A stretch of DNA of 9,927 nt from Clostridiales bacterium. GTDB lineage: Bacteria; Bacillota_A; Clostridia; Saccharofermentanales; Saccharofermentanaceae. Shown here one piece after another: positions 1 through 6,282 of this stretch. The stretch covers positions 1 to 9,927 of the forward strand of contig JAILHZ010000092.1 of assembly GCA_024695545.1 (NCBI GenBank), in the 5' to 3' direction. Position numbers and translations under genes: made by a program. Every line of letters begins with the position of its first letter. The first letter of the stretch is position 1. A model generated the notes under the pieces. It was not told the DNA's origin, did not search any database, and saw nothing but the letters and a program-made list of their open reading frames with translations.

Positions 1-68
1 ACGAGCTTCCAGGCACTTCTATGACGAGAAGTTCTAGCTTTCGACCATTTACGCTTCGGATGAGCCAT
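1..68 (-). CDS. rpmF: 50S ribosomal protein L32, N-terminal part (runs off window)
   Basis: Structural protein of the large ribosomal subunit. Only the first 22 codons are in the window, and they read MAHPKRKWSKARTSRHRSAW followed by KL. This matches the highly conserved L32 start (MAVPKRKTSKARRDKRRxxWKL). The ATG at 66-68 is preceded by GGAGGTGG at the right distance; another ATG five bases upstream is out of frame and gives no L32 sequence. The gene has its own sigma-A promoter (146-174), so it need not depend on read-through from the DUF1934-like gene upstream on the same strand. The usual zinc-binding Cys residues of L32, if present, lie beyond the window edge. Confidence 0.9.
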   Translation of the reverse strand, partial: MAHPKRKWSKARTSRHRSAWKL

Positions 69-145
69 CGCATCCACCTCCAATACAAATCTTAGATCTC
101 TCTAATTCATTCGCAGCCACACTAAATCCCTGAGGCGCGAAAGAT

Positions 146-174
146 ATTATGCACTAACGAAAACCCTTTGTCAA
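146..174 (-). promoter_or_regulatory. Sigma-A promoter of rpmF
   Basis: On the minus strand a perfect -35 TTGACA (169-174) is separated by exactly 17 bases from CATAAT (146-151), which matches the consensus -10 at five of six bases. The predicted transcript starts near 139 and gives a leader of about 70 nt before the L32 start. Confidence 0.8.
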
Positions 175-217
175 GCAACTTTCAAAGAGTTACCGATAGA
201 TTTTATACATAAATTTC

Positions 218-670
218 TTATTTGGCAAGATGTACTTTAAAAAACATGGAATTTCGCATCGGATCCTGGTTTGGAAAACGCAGATCGTACTCGAGCATCG
301 CCTTCTTTACGAGGTATTCCCTGCCGTCGATCACAGTTTCTTCATCGGCCGCATCCGGAAAGAAAAGGATCCCGAAAGTCTCCATCCGAAGGTCAAAATC
401 GCCGTGACTCGTATGCATCACGCCGTCCGTCACTTCCCCTTCCAGGAAAGTCATCTCCATCTCCGTCGATCCTTTTCTTGTCATCTTCAGGAGTTTTTCA
501 GCTACACGGTAGCTCAGAAGGAACTTCGACTCTCCCTCGCCTTTATTTTCTTCCGGCTGGGTCCAGGCCACACGGATGCGATCCTCCGTCTGTTCGAAAG
601 ATCCCTCGTAACGCTTCTCTTCTTCCTCAAAAGCTGTCTTGATGCTAACCAGGCAGGCTGTTTTGTCCAT
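218..670 (-). CDS. DUF1934-like beta-barrel protein of unknown function
   Basis: A 150-residue soluble protein with no signal peptide or membrane segment. It resembles the DUF1934 (calycin-like beta-barrel) family of Firmicutes. The resemblance lies in an alternating hydrophobic/charged pattern, the 'MTRKG' strand around residues 63-67, the 'HTSHGDFDL..ET' stretch around residues 87-99 (corresponding to the family's 'Y.TpyG.l.l.v.T'), and a C-terminal beta-rich 'LEYDLRF' segment. The family has no established biochemical role. The ATG at 670 (MDKTAC) is chosen because GAGGAG lies 7-8 bases upstream; an in-frame GTG at 685 would overlap that ribosome binding site. The gene is transcribed towards rpmF, 149 bp away, and away from the pseudouridine synthase. 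The assignment rests on remembered family patterns, so the fold is fairly likely and the function unknown. Confidence 0.7.
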   Translation of the reverse strand: MDKTACLVSIKTAFEEEEKRYEGSFEQTEDRIRVAWTQPEENKGEGESKFLLSYRVAEKLLKMTRKGSTEMEMTFLEGEVTDGVMHTSHGDFDLRMETFGILFFPDAADEETVIDGREYLVKKAMLEYDLRFPNQDPMRNSMFFKVHLAK

Positions 671-699
671 ATCAGATCTCCTCACTTTTCATGCACCCA

Positions 700-708
700 A
701 TTTTATCA
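700..708 (-). promoter_or_regulatory. Possible extended -10 promoter of the DUF1934-like gene
   Basis: The minus strand reads TGATAAAAT, an extended -10 (TG-n-TAAAAT) about 30 bases upstream of the chosen start. No good -35 is visible 17 bases further up (TATTTC), so this is tentative. Confidence 0.3.
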
Positions 709-733
709 TGAATCTCATTTATGAAATAGACAC

Positions 734-810
734 CCGGAAAAGAAATCTCTCCGGTGGCGAGTTATGCGACAGCGTATTGTTTGAGCCGCAGGAGAGATAT
801 TCTTTTCCGG
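734..810. repeat. Long imperfect inverted repeat between divergent genes
   Basis: The arms 734-758 and 785-810 are complementary. CCGGAAAAGAA (734-744) pairs with 800-810 and ATCTCTCC (745-752) pairs with 791-798, giving 19 paired bases interrupted only by one unpaired A at 799. After one mismatch, five more pairs (754-758 with 785-789, one G-T) follow. The 26-base centre may form a small further stem (ATGCG with CGTAT). No T-run follows on either strand, and the flanking genes point away from it, so it is not their terminator. It sits between the two candidate promoters. Confidence 0.8.
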
Positions 811-823
811 ACGACTGTATCTC

Positions 824-852
824 TTGAGATTTATATAAAAATGGTGAATAAT
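824..852 (+). promoter_or_regulatory. Candidate promoter of the pseudouridine synthase cluster
   Basis: TTGAGA (824-829) and AATAAT (847-852) are spaced by 17 bases, and each matches the sigma-A consensus at five of six positions. The leader to the ATG at 883 would be only about 25 nt and contains the AAGGTGAT ribosome binding site. Confidence 0.45.
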
Positions 853-882
853 ATGCATGGTTAATTTATTAAGGTGATATAA

Positions 883-1854
883 ATGAAAGATTTTACTGTT
901 TCTTCCAAAAGTGCCGGCAAGAAAGTGATCCGTGCAGCAATCCTCGAATTCCCGAACCTGACGCCTTCTGCTCTTCAGAGAGCACTGAAGCATAAGGATA
1001 TCCGCATTAACGGGAAGCGTATCTCCTCAGATATGACTGTAAACGAAGGGGATCGCGTAGAGCTGTGGATTCCGGATGTGCTTTTCGAGCAGAGCACAGA
1101 TACTAAGAAACCCGAATACGACGATTATAAGGTCGTCTTTGAGTCAGATGACCTTCTTCTGGTAAATAAACGGCAAGGCCTCGCGGTCCATGGCGGCAAA
1201 GGCATGAGCGGCGACTGTCTGATCGATATCCTCCGCAGGGATTACCACAACCCTTCTCTCGACCTGTGCCACAGGATCGATATGAATACCGGCGGCATCC
1301 TTCTTACTGCGAAGAATAAAAAGAGCCTCGAAGATGCGATCGCGCTTTTTAAGGCCGACCTGATCACCAAGCGTTACCGCTGCCTCGTAAGAGGAGTTCC
1401 GACAGTCGGCACACACGTCATCTGTCAGGATGAAGCGATCATGAAGGAAGTATCTGCATATCTCGAGAAGCCGCCGACGGGTAACGTCTTTATCCACGAT
1501 GTTCCGAAGCAGGGTGATCTTCCGATCACTTCCCGCTACCGCGTCCTGAAGACTTATGCGGGCGCCGGACCGGACGGCGAGGATGTCTCCGATATCGAGG
1601 TAGAACTCGTCACCGGAAGGACCCATCAGATCCGCGCGCAATTTGCCCATCTCGGTCACCCGATCATCGGCGACGGAAACTACGGCAGAAACCAGTACAA
1701 TCTGCACTTTAAGAATCTCCGCGGCGGCAAGGTGCGCTATCAGCAGCTCTTCGCCTCCACGCTGCTTTTCGGCAAGATCCCGAAGGAAAACATCCACCAC
1801 AGATTGAGCGGACGCTCCTTTTCTATCGAGCCGCTCTATGATGTGAAGCTTTAA
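883..1854 (+). CDS. RluA-family RNA pseudouridine synthase
   Basis: Cytoplasmic enzyme of 323 residues that isomerises uridine to pseudouridine in ribosomal or transfer RNA. An S4-like RNA-binding domain occupies about residues 12-62 ('LQRALKHKDIRINGKRI', 'VNEGDRVEL'). The catalytic domain follows: 'LLLVNKRQGLAVHGG' (91-105), the catalytic motif 'HRIDMNTGG' (130-138) with nucleophile Asp133, and the conserved 'GRTHQIRAQFAHLGHPIIGD' block (245-264). Two departures from the usual text are NKR for NKP at 95-97 and TGG for TSG at 136-138; neither touches the catalytic Asp. Length is normal for the RluA/RluC/RluD group. The target base cannot be told from the sequence, so no symbol is given. AAGGTGAT precedes the ATG. 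The next gene starts 35 bp downstream with no terminator between, so they are probably co-transcribed. Confidence 0.95.
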   Translation: MKDFTVSSKSAGKKVIRAAILEFPNLTPSALQRALKHKDIRINGKRISSDMTVNEGDRVELWIPDVLFEQSTDTKKPEYDDYKVVFESDDLLLVNKRQGLAVHGGKGMSGDCLIDILRRDYHNPSLDLCHRIDMNTGGILLTAKNKKSLEDAIALFKADLITKRYRCLVRGVPTVGTHVICQDEAIMKEVSAYLEKPPTGNVFIHDVPKQGDLPITSRYRVLKTYAGAGPDGEDVSDIEVELVTGRTHQIRAQFAHLGHPIIGDGNYGRNQYNLHFKNLRGGKVRYQQLFASTLLFGKIPKENIHHRLSGRSFSIEPLYDVKL

Positions 1855-1889
1855 TAATCTTAGGATAAAAGAAAAGAGGAAAAGAAATC

Positions 1890-2495
1890 ATGAACCGTTT
1901 TAAGAAACTGCTTGTAAAGATCACTACCTGCGCTCTTCTCATCTCAACGATCGGCTGCGCCTGTGCATGCAAGTCGACACGCTATGAGAAAAAGGCCGCT
2001 GTGAAACACCATGTTGAGATCGAGGTCGAAGGCTATGGCGTCATCAAGGTTGAGCTCGACAGCGCCAATGCTCCGCTTTCTGTCGACAACTTCATCGGAC
2101 TGGCGAAGCAGAACTTCTATAATGGTTCCACTTTCCACCGCATCATCCGCGGATTCATGATCCAGGGCGGAGCTGCACCGGCAACATGGGAGGGAAAAAC
2201 ACCAAGTGCGATCAAGGGCGAATTCTCCGCCAACAACTACACATCAAACAGTCTCAAGCACCTGCGCGGAACGATCTCCATGGCCAGAACCGCCGAAAGC
2301 TATAACAGCGCAACATCGCAGTTCTTCATCTGCCTGGAGGACCGTCCGGATCTTGACGGACAGTACGCTCCTTTCGGTCAGGTCACCGAGGGTATGGACG
2401 TTGTCGATAAGATCGCGGAAGTTCCCTATGGCGAAAACGGCGCGGTCGAAGAGAAAGACCGTCCGGTGATCAAGGAGATCCGCGTCATCGACTGA
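1890..2495 (+). CDS. Cyclophilin-type peptidyl-prolyl cis-trans isomerase, predicted lipoprotein
   Basis: A 201-residue protein with a short basic N-terminus (NRFKK), a hydrophobic stretch (residues 7-22) and a Cys cluster (C23, C25, C27). This looks like a lipoprotein signal peptide, with C23 the most likely lipidated residue (STIG-C), although Thr at -3 is not the classical lipobox. The mature part is a single cyclophilin domain (about 40-200). '[13 protein letters not shown]' (82-94) contains Arg84, equivalent to the catalytic Arg55 of human cyclophilin A; 'SQFFICL' (143-149) and '[11 protein letters not shown]' (155-165) complete the active site. The position of cyclophilin A Trp121 appears to be Asp154, so cyclosporin binding should be poor. 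It probably assists folding of proteins outside the membrane. AGAGGAAAAG precedes the ATG. It is probably in one transcript with the upstream pseudouridine synthase. Confidence 0.94.
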   Translation: MNRFKKLLVKITTCALLISTIGCACACKSTRYEKKAAVKHHVEIEVEGYGVIKVELDSANAPLSVDNFIGLAKQNFYNGSTFHRIIRGFMIQGGAAPATWEGKTPSAIKGEFSANNYTSNSLKHLRGTISMARTAESYNSATSQFFICLEDRPDLDGQYAPFGQVTEGMDVVDKIAEVPYGENGAVEEKDRPVIKEIRVID

Positions 2496-2501
2496 CAATA
2501 A

Positions 2502-2543
2502 TATGCACGGCATAAACGGAGGGGAGCCGGAATGCCGTACATA
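2502..2543 (+). other. Stable hairpin between the isomerase and feoB genes
   Basis: TATGCACGGCAT (2502-2513) pairs with ATGCCGTACATA (2532-2543): 11 of 12 positions pair, with one C-A mismatch. CGG (2517-2519) and CCG (2527-2529) can add an inner stem. No T-run follows, so it is not a standard terminator. It may be an RNA processing or stability element, or a DNA operator in front of feoB. Confidence 0.6.
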
Positions 2544-2574
2544 AATAAGAAATTGAGGATATAGAGGAACACAA

Positions 2575-4956
2575 ATGAATCTTGCCGAATTAAAGACGGG
2601 TCATTCCGCCAAAATATTGAAGGTAGGCGGTGAAGGTGCGCTTCGCCAGCATTTCCTGGACATGGGTGTCATTCCGGGAGCCGATCTCAAACTCGAGAAA
2701 CTGGCTCCGCTCGGTGACCCGATGGAACTGCGCATCCACGGCTATGAGCTGACGATCAGAATCGACGATGCCAAACTCATCGAGATTGAAGAAATCGAAG
2801 AAAAACCTGCTGAGGCAAGTGCTTTTCCCGGAGAAAAGGAAGAGAAAAAGAAAAAAGAACGACGCATCATCATCGCTCACCCGGGTCTCGGTGAAGGCGG
2901 TAAATACCACGTTAAGGCAGATGAGAATCCCCTTCCCGACGGAACGAAGCTGACGTTTGCGCTCGCCGGTAACCAGAACTCCGGAAAGACTACCCTATTT
3001 AATCAGCTGACCGGATCCAACCAGCATGTCGGCAATTTCCCCGGCGTTACGGTAGACAGAAAGAGTGGTGCCATCAAGGACAACCCGAATACTGAGATCA
3101 CAGATCTTCCTGGCATCTACAGCATGTCGCCCTACACCGCGGAGGAGATCGTCTCCCGGCAGTTCATCCTCGATGAGAAGCCGTACGGCATCATTAATAT
3201 CGTCGATGCGACCAATATCGAACGAAACCTCTATCTGACCATGCAGCTCATGGAGCTCAATGTACCGATGGTCATCGCGCTGAACATGATGGATGAGGTC
3301 AGAGGCAACGGCGGTTCTATCCTCGTGAACCAGATGGAGCACGAACTCGGCGTGCCGGTCGTTCCCATCTCTGCCGCGAAGAACGAAGGTATCCATGAGC
3401 TCGTGAACCACGCACTCCACGTCGCTAAATACCAGGAACGTCCCGGACGACTGGACTTCTGCGACGAGAACGATAAGGGCGGTGCGATCCACAGATGTCT
3501 GCACAGTATCATGATCCTCATCGAGGACCATGCAAAGGCCGCCGGTATTCCGGAGCGTTTCGCGGCAACCAAACTTGTCGAGGGCGATAACCGCGTACTT
3601 GACCGTCTCGAACTCGACCAGAACGAGAAAGAAACTCTTGAGCACATCATCGTCCAGATGGAAGAGGAGTCCGGTATGGACAGATCTGCCGCCATCGCCG
3701 ACATGCGTTTCACATTCATCCAGAAGCTCGTCGACAGAACTGTCATTAAGCCTAAGGAAAGCAAAGAGCATCAGAGAAGCCGGAAGATCGACAAGATCCT
3801 CACAGGAAAATATACGGCGATCCCGGCCTTTATCCTCATCATGGCCGCGGTCTTCTTCCTGACATTTAACGTTATCGGGGCCTTTTTCCAGGGACTCCTC
3901 GAGAGCGGCATCGACAGACTCACCGAGGCAGCCGATAAGGCATTCGTCTCATGGAATGTCAACGAGGTGATCCGCTCGCTCGTCATAGACGGCATATTCA
4001 ACGGTGTCGGAAGCGTCCTTTCTTTCCTGCCGATCATCGTGATCCTCTTCTTCTTCCTGTCCCTTCTCGAAGATTCCGGCTACATGGCCCGTGTCGCCTT
4101 CGTGATGGATAAATTCTTAAGAAAACTCGGTCTTTCGGGCCGTTCGATCGTCCCGATGCTTGTCGGATTCGGCTGTACAGTCCCGGGCGTCATGGCCTCC
4201 CGTACGCTTCCTTCCGAGCGCGACCGTAAGATGACGATCTTCCTGACTCCGTATATGAGCTGCTCTGCAAAGCTTCCGATCTACGGCTTCTTCGCAAGCA
4301 CTTTCTTCCCGAAGTACAGCGGTTTTATTATGGTATCGCTCTACTTCATCGGAATCCTGACAGGTATTATCGTTGCTCTCATTATGAAAAGCACTGTCTT
4401 TAAAGGCGAAGCTGTCCCCTTTGTCATGGAGCTTCCTAACTACCGTATGCCGGGTGCCAAGAACGTCAGCCAGCTTCTGTGGGAGAAAGCGAAAGACTTC
4501 CTGCAGCGTGCATTCACTGTCATCTTCATCGCAACGATCGTTATCTGGTTCCTGCAGTCTTTCGATCTGAATCTGACACTGACTGATGATTCCAGCACGA
4601 GCATCCTGGCCCTGATTGCGGGATTTATCGCTCCGGTCTTTGCACCTCTCGGATTCGGTGACTGGCGTTTCTCTACTGCGCTGATTACCGGCTTTATGGC
4701 AAAAGAAAGTGTCGTTTCCACACTGAATGTACTTACCGGTGGCAGTGAAGGCGTACTTCCGCTTCTAACTCCGCTGTCCGCAATGAGCCTTATGGTCTTC
4801 TGCCTTCTTTACACTCCGTGTGTGGCGGCTGTCGCCTCCGTTCGCAGAGAACTGGGAATCAAGTGGTCCGCCGCAGTAGTCGTCTTCCAGTGCGCGATCG
4901 CCTGGGTTGCCGCCTTCGGCATCTACCAGATCGGCACACTCATCGGACTGGGCTGA
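2575..4956 (+). CDS. feoB: Ferrous iron transporter FeoB with fused N-terminal FeoA domain
   Basis: Inner-membrane Fe(II) uptake protein of 793 residues. Residues 1-73 are a FeoA (SH3-like) domain ('FLDMGVIPG', 'HGYELTIR'). A Lys/Glu-rich linker (73-97) leads to the G domain: G1 'GNQNSGKT' (132-139, with Gln where Pro is usual), G2 Thr159 in 'GVTVDRK', G3 'DLPG' (177-180), G4 'NMMD' (237-240) and G5 'SAAKNEG' (266-272). A cytosolic helical region (about 290-400) precedes the membrane part. That part holds about eight or more hydrophobic segments and the two Gate regions, with 'GFGCTVPGVMASRTL' (531-545), 'MSCSAKLPIY' (561-570) and 'LLYTPCVAAVASVRREL' (744-760). All key nucleotide-binding residues are present. 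FeoA normally works with FeoB as a separate protein; here they are one chain. AGAGGAA precedes the ATG. No FeoC gene follows, and no clear Fur or DtxR box was found upstream. Confidence 0.98.
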   Translation: MNLAELKTGHSAKILKVGGEGALRQHFLDMGVIPGADLKLEKLAPLGDPMELRIHGYELTIRIDDAKLIEIEEIEEKPAEASAFPGEKEEKKKKERRIIIAHPGLGEGGKYHVKADENPLPDGTKLTFALAGNQNSGKTTLFNQLTGSNQHVGNFPGVTVDRKSGAIKDNPNTEITDLPGIYSMSPYTAEEIVSRQFILDEKPYGIINIVDATNIERNLYLTMQLMELNVPMVIALNMMDEVRGNGGSILVNQMEHELGVPVVPISAAKNEGIHELVNHALHVAKYQERPGRLDFCDENDKGGAIHRCLHSIMILIEDHAKAAGIPERFAATKLVEGDNRVLDRLELDQNEKETLEHIIVQMEEESGMDRSAAIADMRFTFIQKLVDRTVIKPKESKEHQRSRKIDKILTGKYTAIPAFILIMAAVFFLTFNVIGAFFQGLLESGIDRLTEAADKAFVSWNVNEVIRSLVIDGIFNGVGSVLSFLPIIVILFFFLSLLEDSGYMARVAFVMDKFLRKLGLSGRSIVPMLVGFGCTVPGVMASRTLPSERDRKMTIFLTPYMSCSAKLPIYGFFASTFFPKYSGFIMVSLYFIGILTGIIVALIMKSTVFKGEAVPFVMELPNYRMPGAKNVSQLLWEKAKDFLQRAFTVIFIATIVIWFLQSFDLNLTLTDDSSTSILALIAGFIAPVFAPLGFGDWRFSTALITGFMAKESVVSTLNVLTGGSEGVLPLLTPLSAMSLMVFCLLYTPCVAAVASVRRELGIKWSAAVVVFQCAIAWVAAFGIYQIGTLIGLG

Positions 4957-5024
4957 TAAAGTCCATATCAGAATCATTGTCTTTTTGTTAACTTTCAGCA
5001 GTCTGAAAAGGATACATCCGGAAT

Positions 5025-5062
5025 AAAAAAAACCGATCCCGTCGAAAGACATCGGCGGGATC
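5025..5062 (-). terminator. Strong intrinsic terminator, minus strand
   Basis: GATCCCGTCGA (5035-5045) pairs with TCGGCGGGATC (5052-5062) around a 6-base loop; read on the minus strand one position is an A-C mismatch. The hairpin is followed by eight Ts (5032-5025). No protein gene on the minus strand ends here, which is the main reason to suspect a non-coding transcript. Confidence 0.8.
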
Positions 5063-5211
5063 TAGTTACGAATTTGTTTCTTGCATCAAAAGTGTGTCGA
5101 TAATAATGCAAGAAGTTGTCAACAAGCGTGGGGGGCTAGAGTCGTGTGCGTCAGAAAGATGGCAAACTTTCTCTAACGGAGGCATTGGGGTTGTCTGTTC
5201 ACACCGCCCCC
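5025..5211 (-). ncRNA. Candidate structured non-coding RNA of about 190 nt
   Basis: A minus-strand TATAAT (5218-5223) is followed about 7 bases later by a GGGGGC transcript start, and about 190 bases on by a hairpin with eight Ts. The RNA can fold into three units. Hairpin A (5131-5211) is closed by GGGGGC/GCCCCC, continues with GUGUG/CACAC, and ends in CGUUAG-(AG)-AAAG / CUUUCUGACG with an 8-nt loop; a ~21-nt bulge containing CCCC lies on the 5' side. Hairpin B is UUCUUGCAU/AUGCAAGAA. Hairpin C is the terminator. The 5' GGGG could instead pair with the bulged CCCC. No protein frame with a ribosome binding site fits. It does not match 6S, SRP, RNase P or tmRNA patterns that I know, and no gene lies downstream on this strand, so it would act in trans. 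Confidence 0.45.
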
Positions 5212-5217
5212 TACTTA

Positions 5218-5223
5218 ATTATA
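5218..5223 (-). promoter_or_regulatory. -10 element (TATAAT) of the candidate ncRNA
   Basis: A perfect TATAAT on the minus strand in a very A/T-rich stretch. The -35 is weak: TTGTTT occurs at 19-base spacing and GTTTTT at 17. A chance match in A/T-rich DNA is possible, but its position fits the downstream structured segment and terminator. Confidence 0.45.
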
Positions 5224-5268
5224 TTTTATCCTTTTTCTTCAAAAACAATACCATATTTTTGCACTTTA

Positions 5269-5277
5269 TGTCATAAT
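5269..5277 (+). promoter_or_regulatory. Candidate extended -10 promoter of the AraC-family gene
   Basis: TG-T-CATAAT is an extended -10 with a five-of-six hexamer; no convincing -35 sits 17 bases upstream. Transcription would start near 5284 and give a leader of about 87 nt. Confidence 0.4.
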
Positions 5278-5310
5278 AATGGCGTAAGTTTATTACATGG
5301 CATTTTGCCG

Positions 5311-5358
5311 CAGCGGTAAGGGGTTGCCGCTGTCAAACGCGGTAAAATCGCGGTTTTT
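5311..5358 (+). promoter_or_regulatory. Structured leader of the AraC-family mRNA
   Basis: CAGCGGTAA (5311-5319) pairs fully with TTGCCGCTG (5324-5332) around a GGGG loop, with one G-U pair. A second, weaker hairpin is CGCG (5338-5341) with CGCG (5349-5352), followed by five Ts (5354-5358) and then directly by the AGGAGG ribosome binding site (5360-5365). GCGGTAA occurs twice (5313, 5339) and GCGGTTT once (5350), so alternative pairings are possible. This could be an attenuator or a translation control element. Confidence 0.45.
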
Positions 5359-5370
5359 CAGGAGGCAGAT

Positions 5371-6252
5371 ATGGATCAGGATGTTAATAAGGAATTGCAG
5401 CGTCTTCTTTTCATGCAGCGTGAGCGCCTGATGGTTCGTTCTTCATATGAGCATGAATTCGACTTTTACGATCTCGTCGCGACAGGACAGCTTGAAGAAG
5501 TTATGAGACAGGTCAGGGAATATCATATTTCCGAGCTTCGCGGCGTAGGCCAGCTATCACCTGACAGACTTCGCAATGTACGGTACCATCTCATCATCTC
5601 GATCGCTATGATCGCCCGTTACTGTATCAACTACGGCATGGATGTCGAGACATCATATTCTCTTTCGGATATCTATATCCAGCAGTGTGATGCCGCAACG
5701 TCTACCTCACAGCTCGATGCTATCCAGCAGAAATGCATCGAGGATTACTGCACAAGGATGAGAGCGCTCCGTCTCGATAACATCTTCAGTAAGCATGTCG
5801 TCCGTGCCATCGAGTACATCTACAGCCATCTGCAGGACCGCATACTCGTACCTGATCTGTCCGAGTATCTCGGGTTGAATGACGCTTATTTTTCCAAGCT
5901 CTTTAAGAAAGAGACCGGTGTTTCCGTCAGCGACTTTATCCGTCTGAAGAAGATCGACGCCGCCAAGCACATGCTCAAGCACTCGGACTATTCCTGCCTG
6001 AGCATCTCGCAGTTTCTGTCCTTCTCCACGCAGAGCCACTTTATCCAGGCCTTTAAGAAGCAGACAGGACTGACACCGGAAGAATACAGGAAAGACTATT
6101 TCCACAAGGCTTTCCCGAAGGATGCGAAGACGAAGCAGGGTGCCTCTCTTCCTATCGAGCACACAGAGGAAGAACTTGCACGTCTTCTCGAGGAAGCCAA
6201 GAGCAAGAATCTTGCCTCCTCCCCGAAACGCATGTCTGACGAAGAAGCCTGA
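5371..6252 (+). CDS. AraC/YesN-family transcriptional regulator
   Basis: A 293-residue DNA-binding protein. The C-terminal AraC domain (about 138-242) has two helix-turn-helix units: 'VPDLSEYLGLNDAYFSKLFKKETG' spans 160-183, and 'SISQFLSFSTQSHF' (211-224) is followed by 'FKKQTGLTPEEYR' (228-240), the family signature. The usual Gly of the second unit ('GF') is Ser217. The N-terminal part (1-130) is helical and lacks the cupin sensor of classical AraC. Its 'RNVRYHLIISIAMIARYCINYGM' block followed by 'SYSLSDIYIQ' (95-104) is a pattern seen in many clostridial AraC/YesN-like regulators, and its ligand is unknown. A charged tail of about 50 residues (245-293) extends beyond the usual end. AGGAGG sits 5 bases before the ATG. 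The target genes are unknown; it is a single gene between a possible ncRNA and a convergent operon. Confidence 0.88.
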   Translation: MDQDVNKELQRLLFMQRERLMVRSSYEHEFDFYDLVATGQLEEVMRQVREYHISELRGVGQLSPDRLRNVRYHLIISIAMIARYCINYGMDVETSYSLSDIYIQQCDAATSTSQLDAIQQKCIEDYCTRMRALRLDNIFSKHVVRAIEYIYSHLQDRILVPDLSEYLGLNDAYFSKLFKKETGVSVSDFIRLKKIDAAKHMLKHSDYSCLSISQFLSFSTQSHFIQAFKKQTGLTPEEYRKDYFHKAFPKDAKTKQGASLPIEHTEEELARLLEEAKSKNLASSPKRMSDEEA

Positions 6253-6282
6253 GTGCTTTTCCCAAACAACCATACGCAAAGG

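Larger units (their letters stand above)
4957..5370. other. Gene-free region between feoB and the AraC-family gene
   Basis: No convincing protein gene lies in this 414-bp stretch. From left to right it holds: a small hairpin TTTCAG/CTGAAA (4993-5008) without a T-run; a strong minus-strand terminator (5025-5062); the inverted repeat TTCTTGCAT/ATGCAAGAA (5078-5086 and 5106-5114); a larger interrupted hairpin closed by GGGGGC/GCCCCC (5131-5211); a very A/T-rich stretch with divergent promoter elements (about 5212-5277); and the structured leader of the AraC-family gene. feoB has no obvious strong terminator of its own in the plus direction. The 5035-5062 hairpin may serve weakly, as only a loose T-containing stretch follows it on that strand. 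Confidence 0.7.

Noticed and set aside
639..827. Small open frame of 62 codons crossing the divergent intergenic region
   Set aside because: Overlaps the start of the DUF1934-like gene and the inverted repeat; no ribosome binding site or family resemblance.
1144..1800. A 218-codon open frame opposite the pseudouridine synthase
   Set aside because: Lies entirely within a clearly conserved gene on the other strand; composition effect only.
2995..3771. A 258-codon open frame opposite feoB
   Set aside because: Antisense shadow of the FeoB G domain; no start signal or recognisable motif.
4993..5008. TTTCAG/CTGAAA hairpin after feoB as a terminator
   Set aside because: Only six base pairs and no T-run follows on either strand at the right place.
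5025..5211. Identification of the candidate RNA as 6S RNA (length about 190 nt fits)
   Set aside because: 6S RNA folds with its 5' and 3' ends paired; here the 5' end pairs with the middle of the transcript, so the architecture does not fit.
5094..5276. Small open frame of 60 codons between feoB and the AraC-family gene
   Set aside because: No ribosome binding site before its ATG, low-complexity Phe-rich end, and it runs through the hairpins and promoters of the gap.
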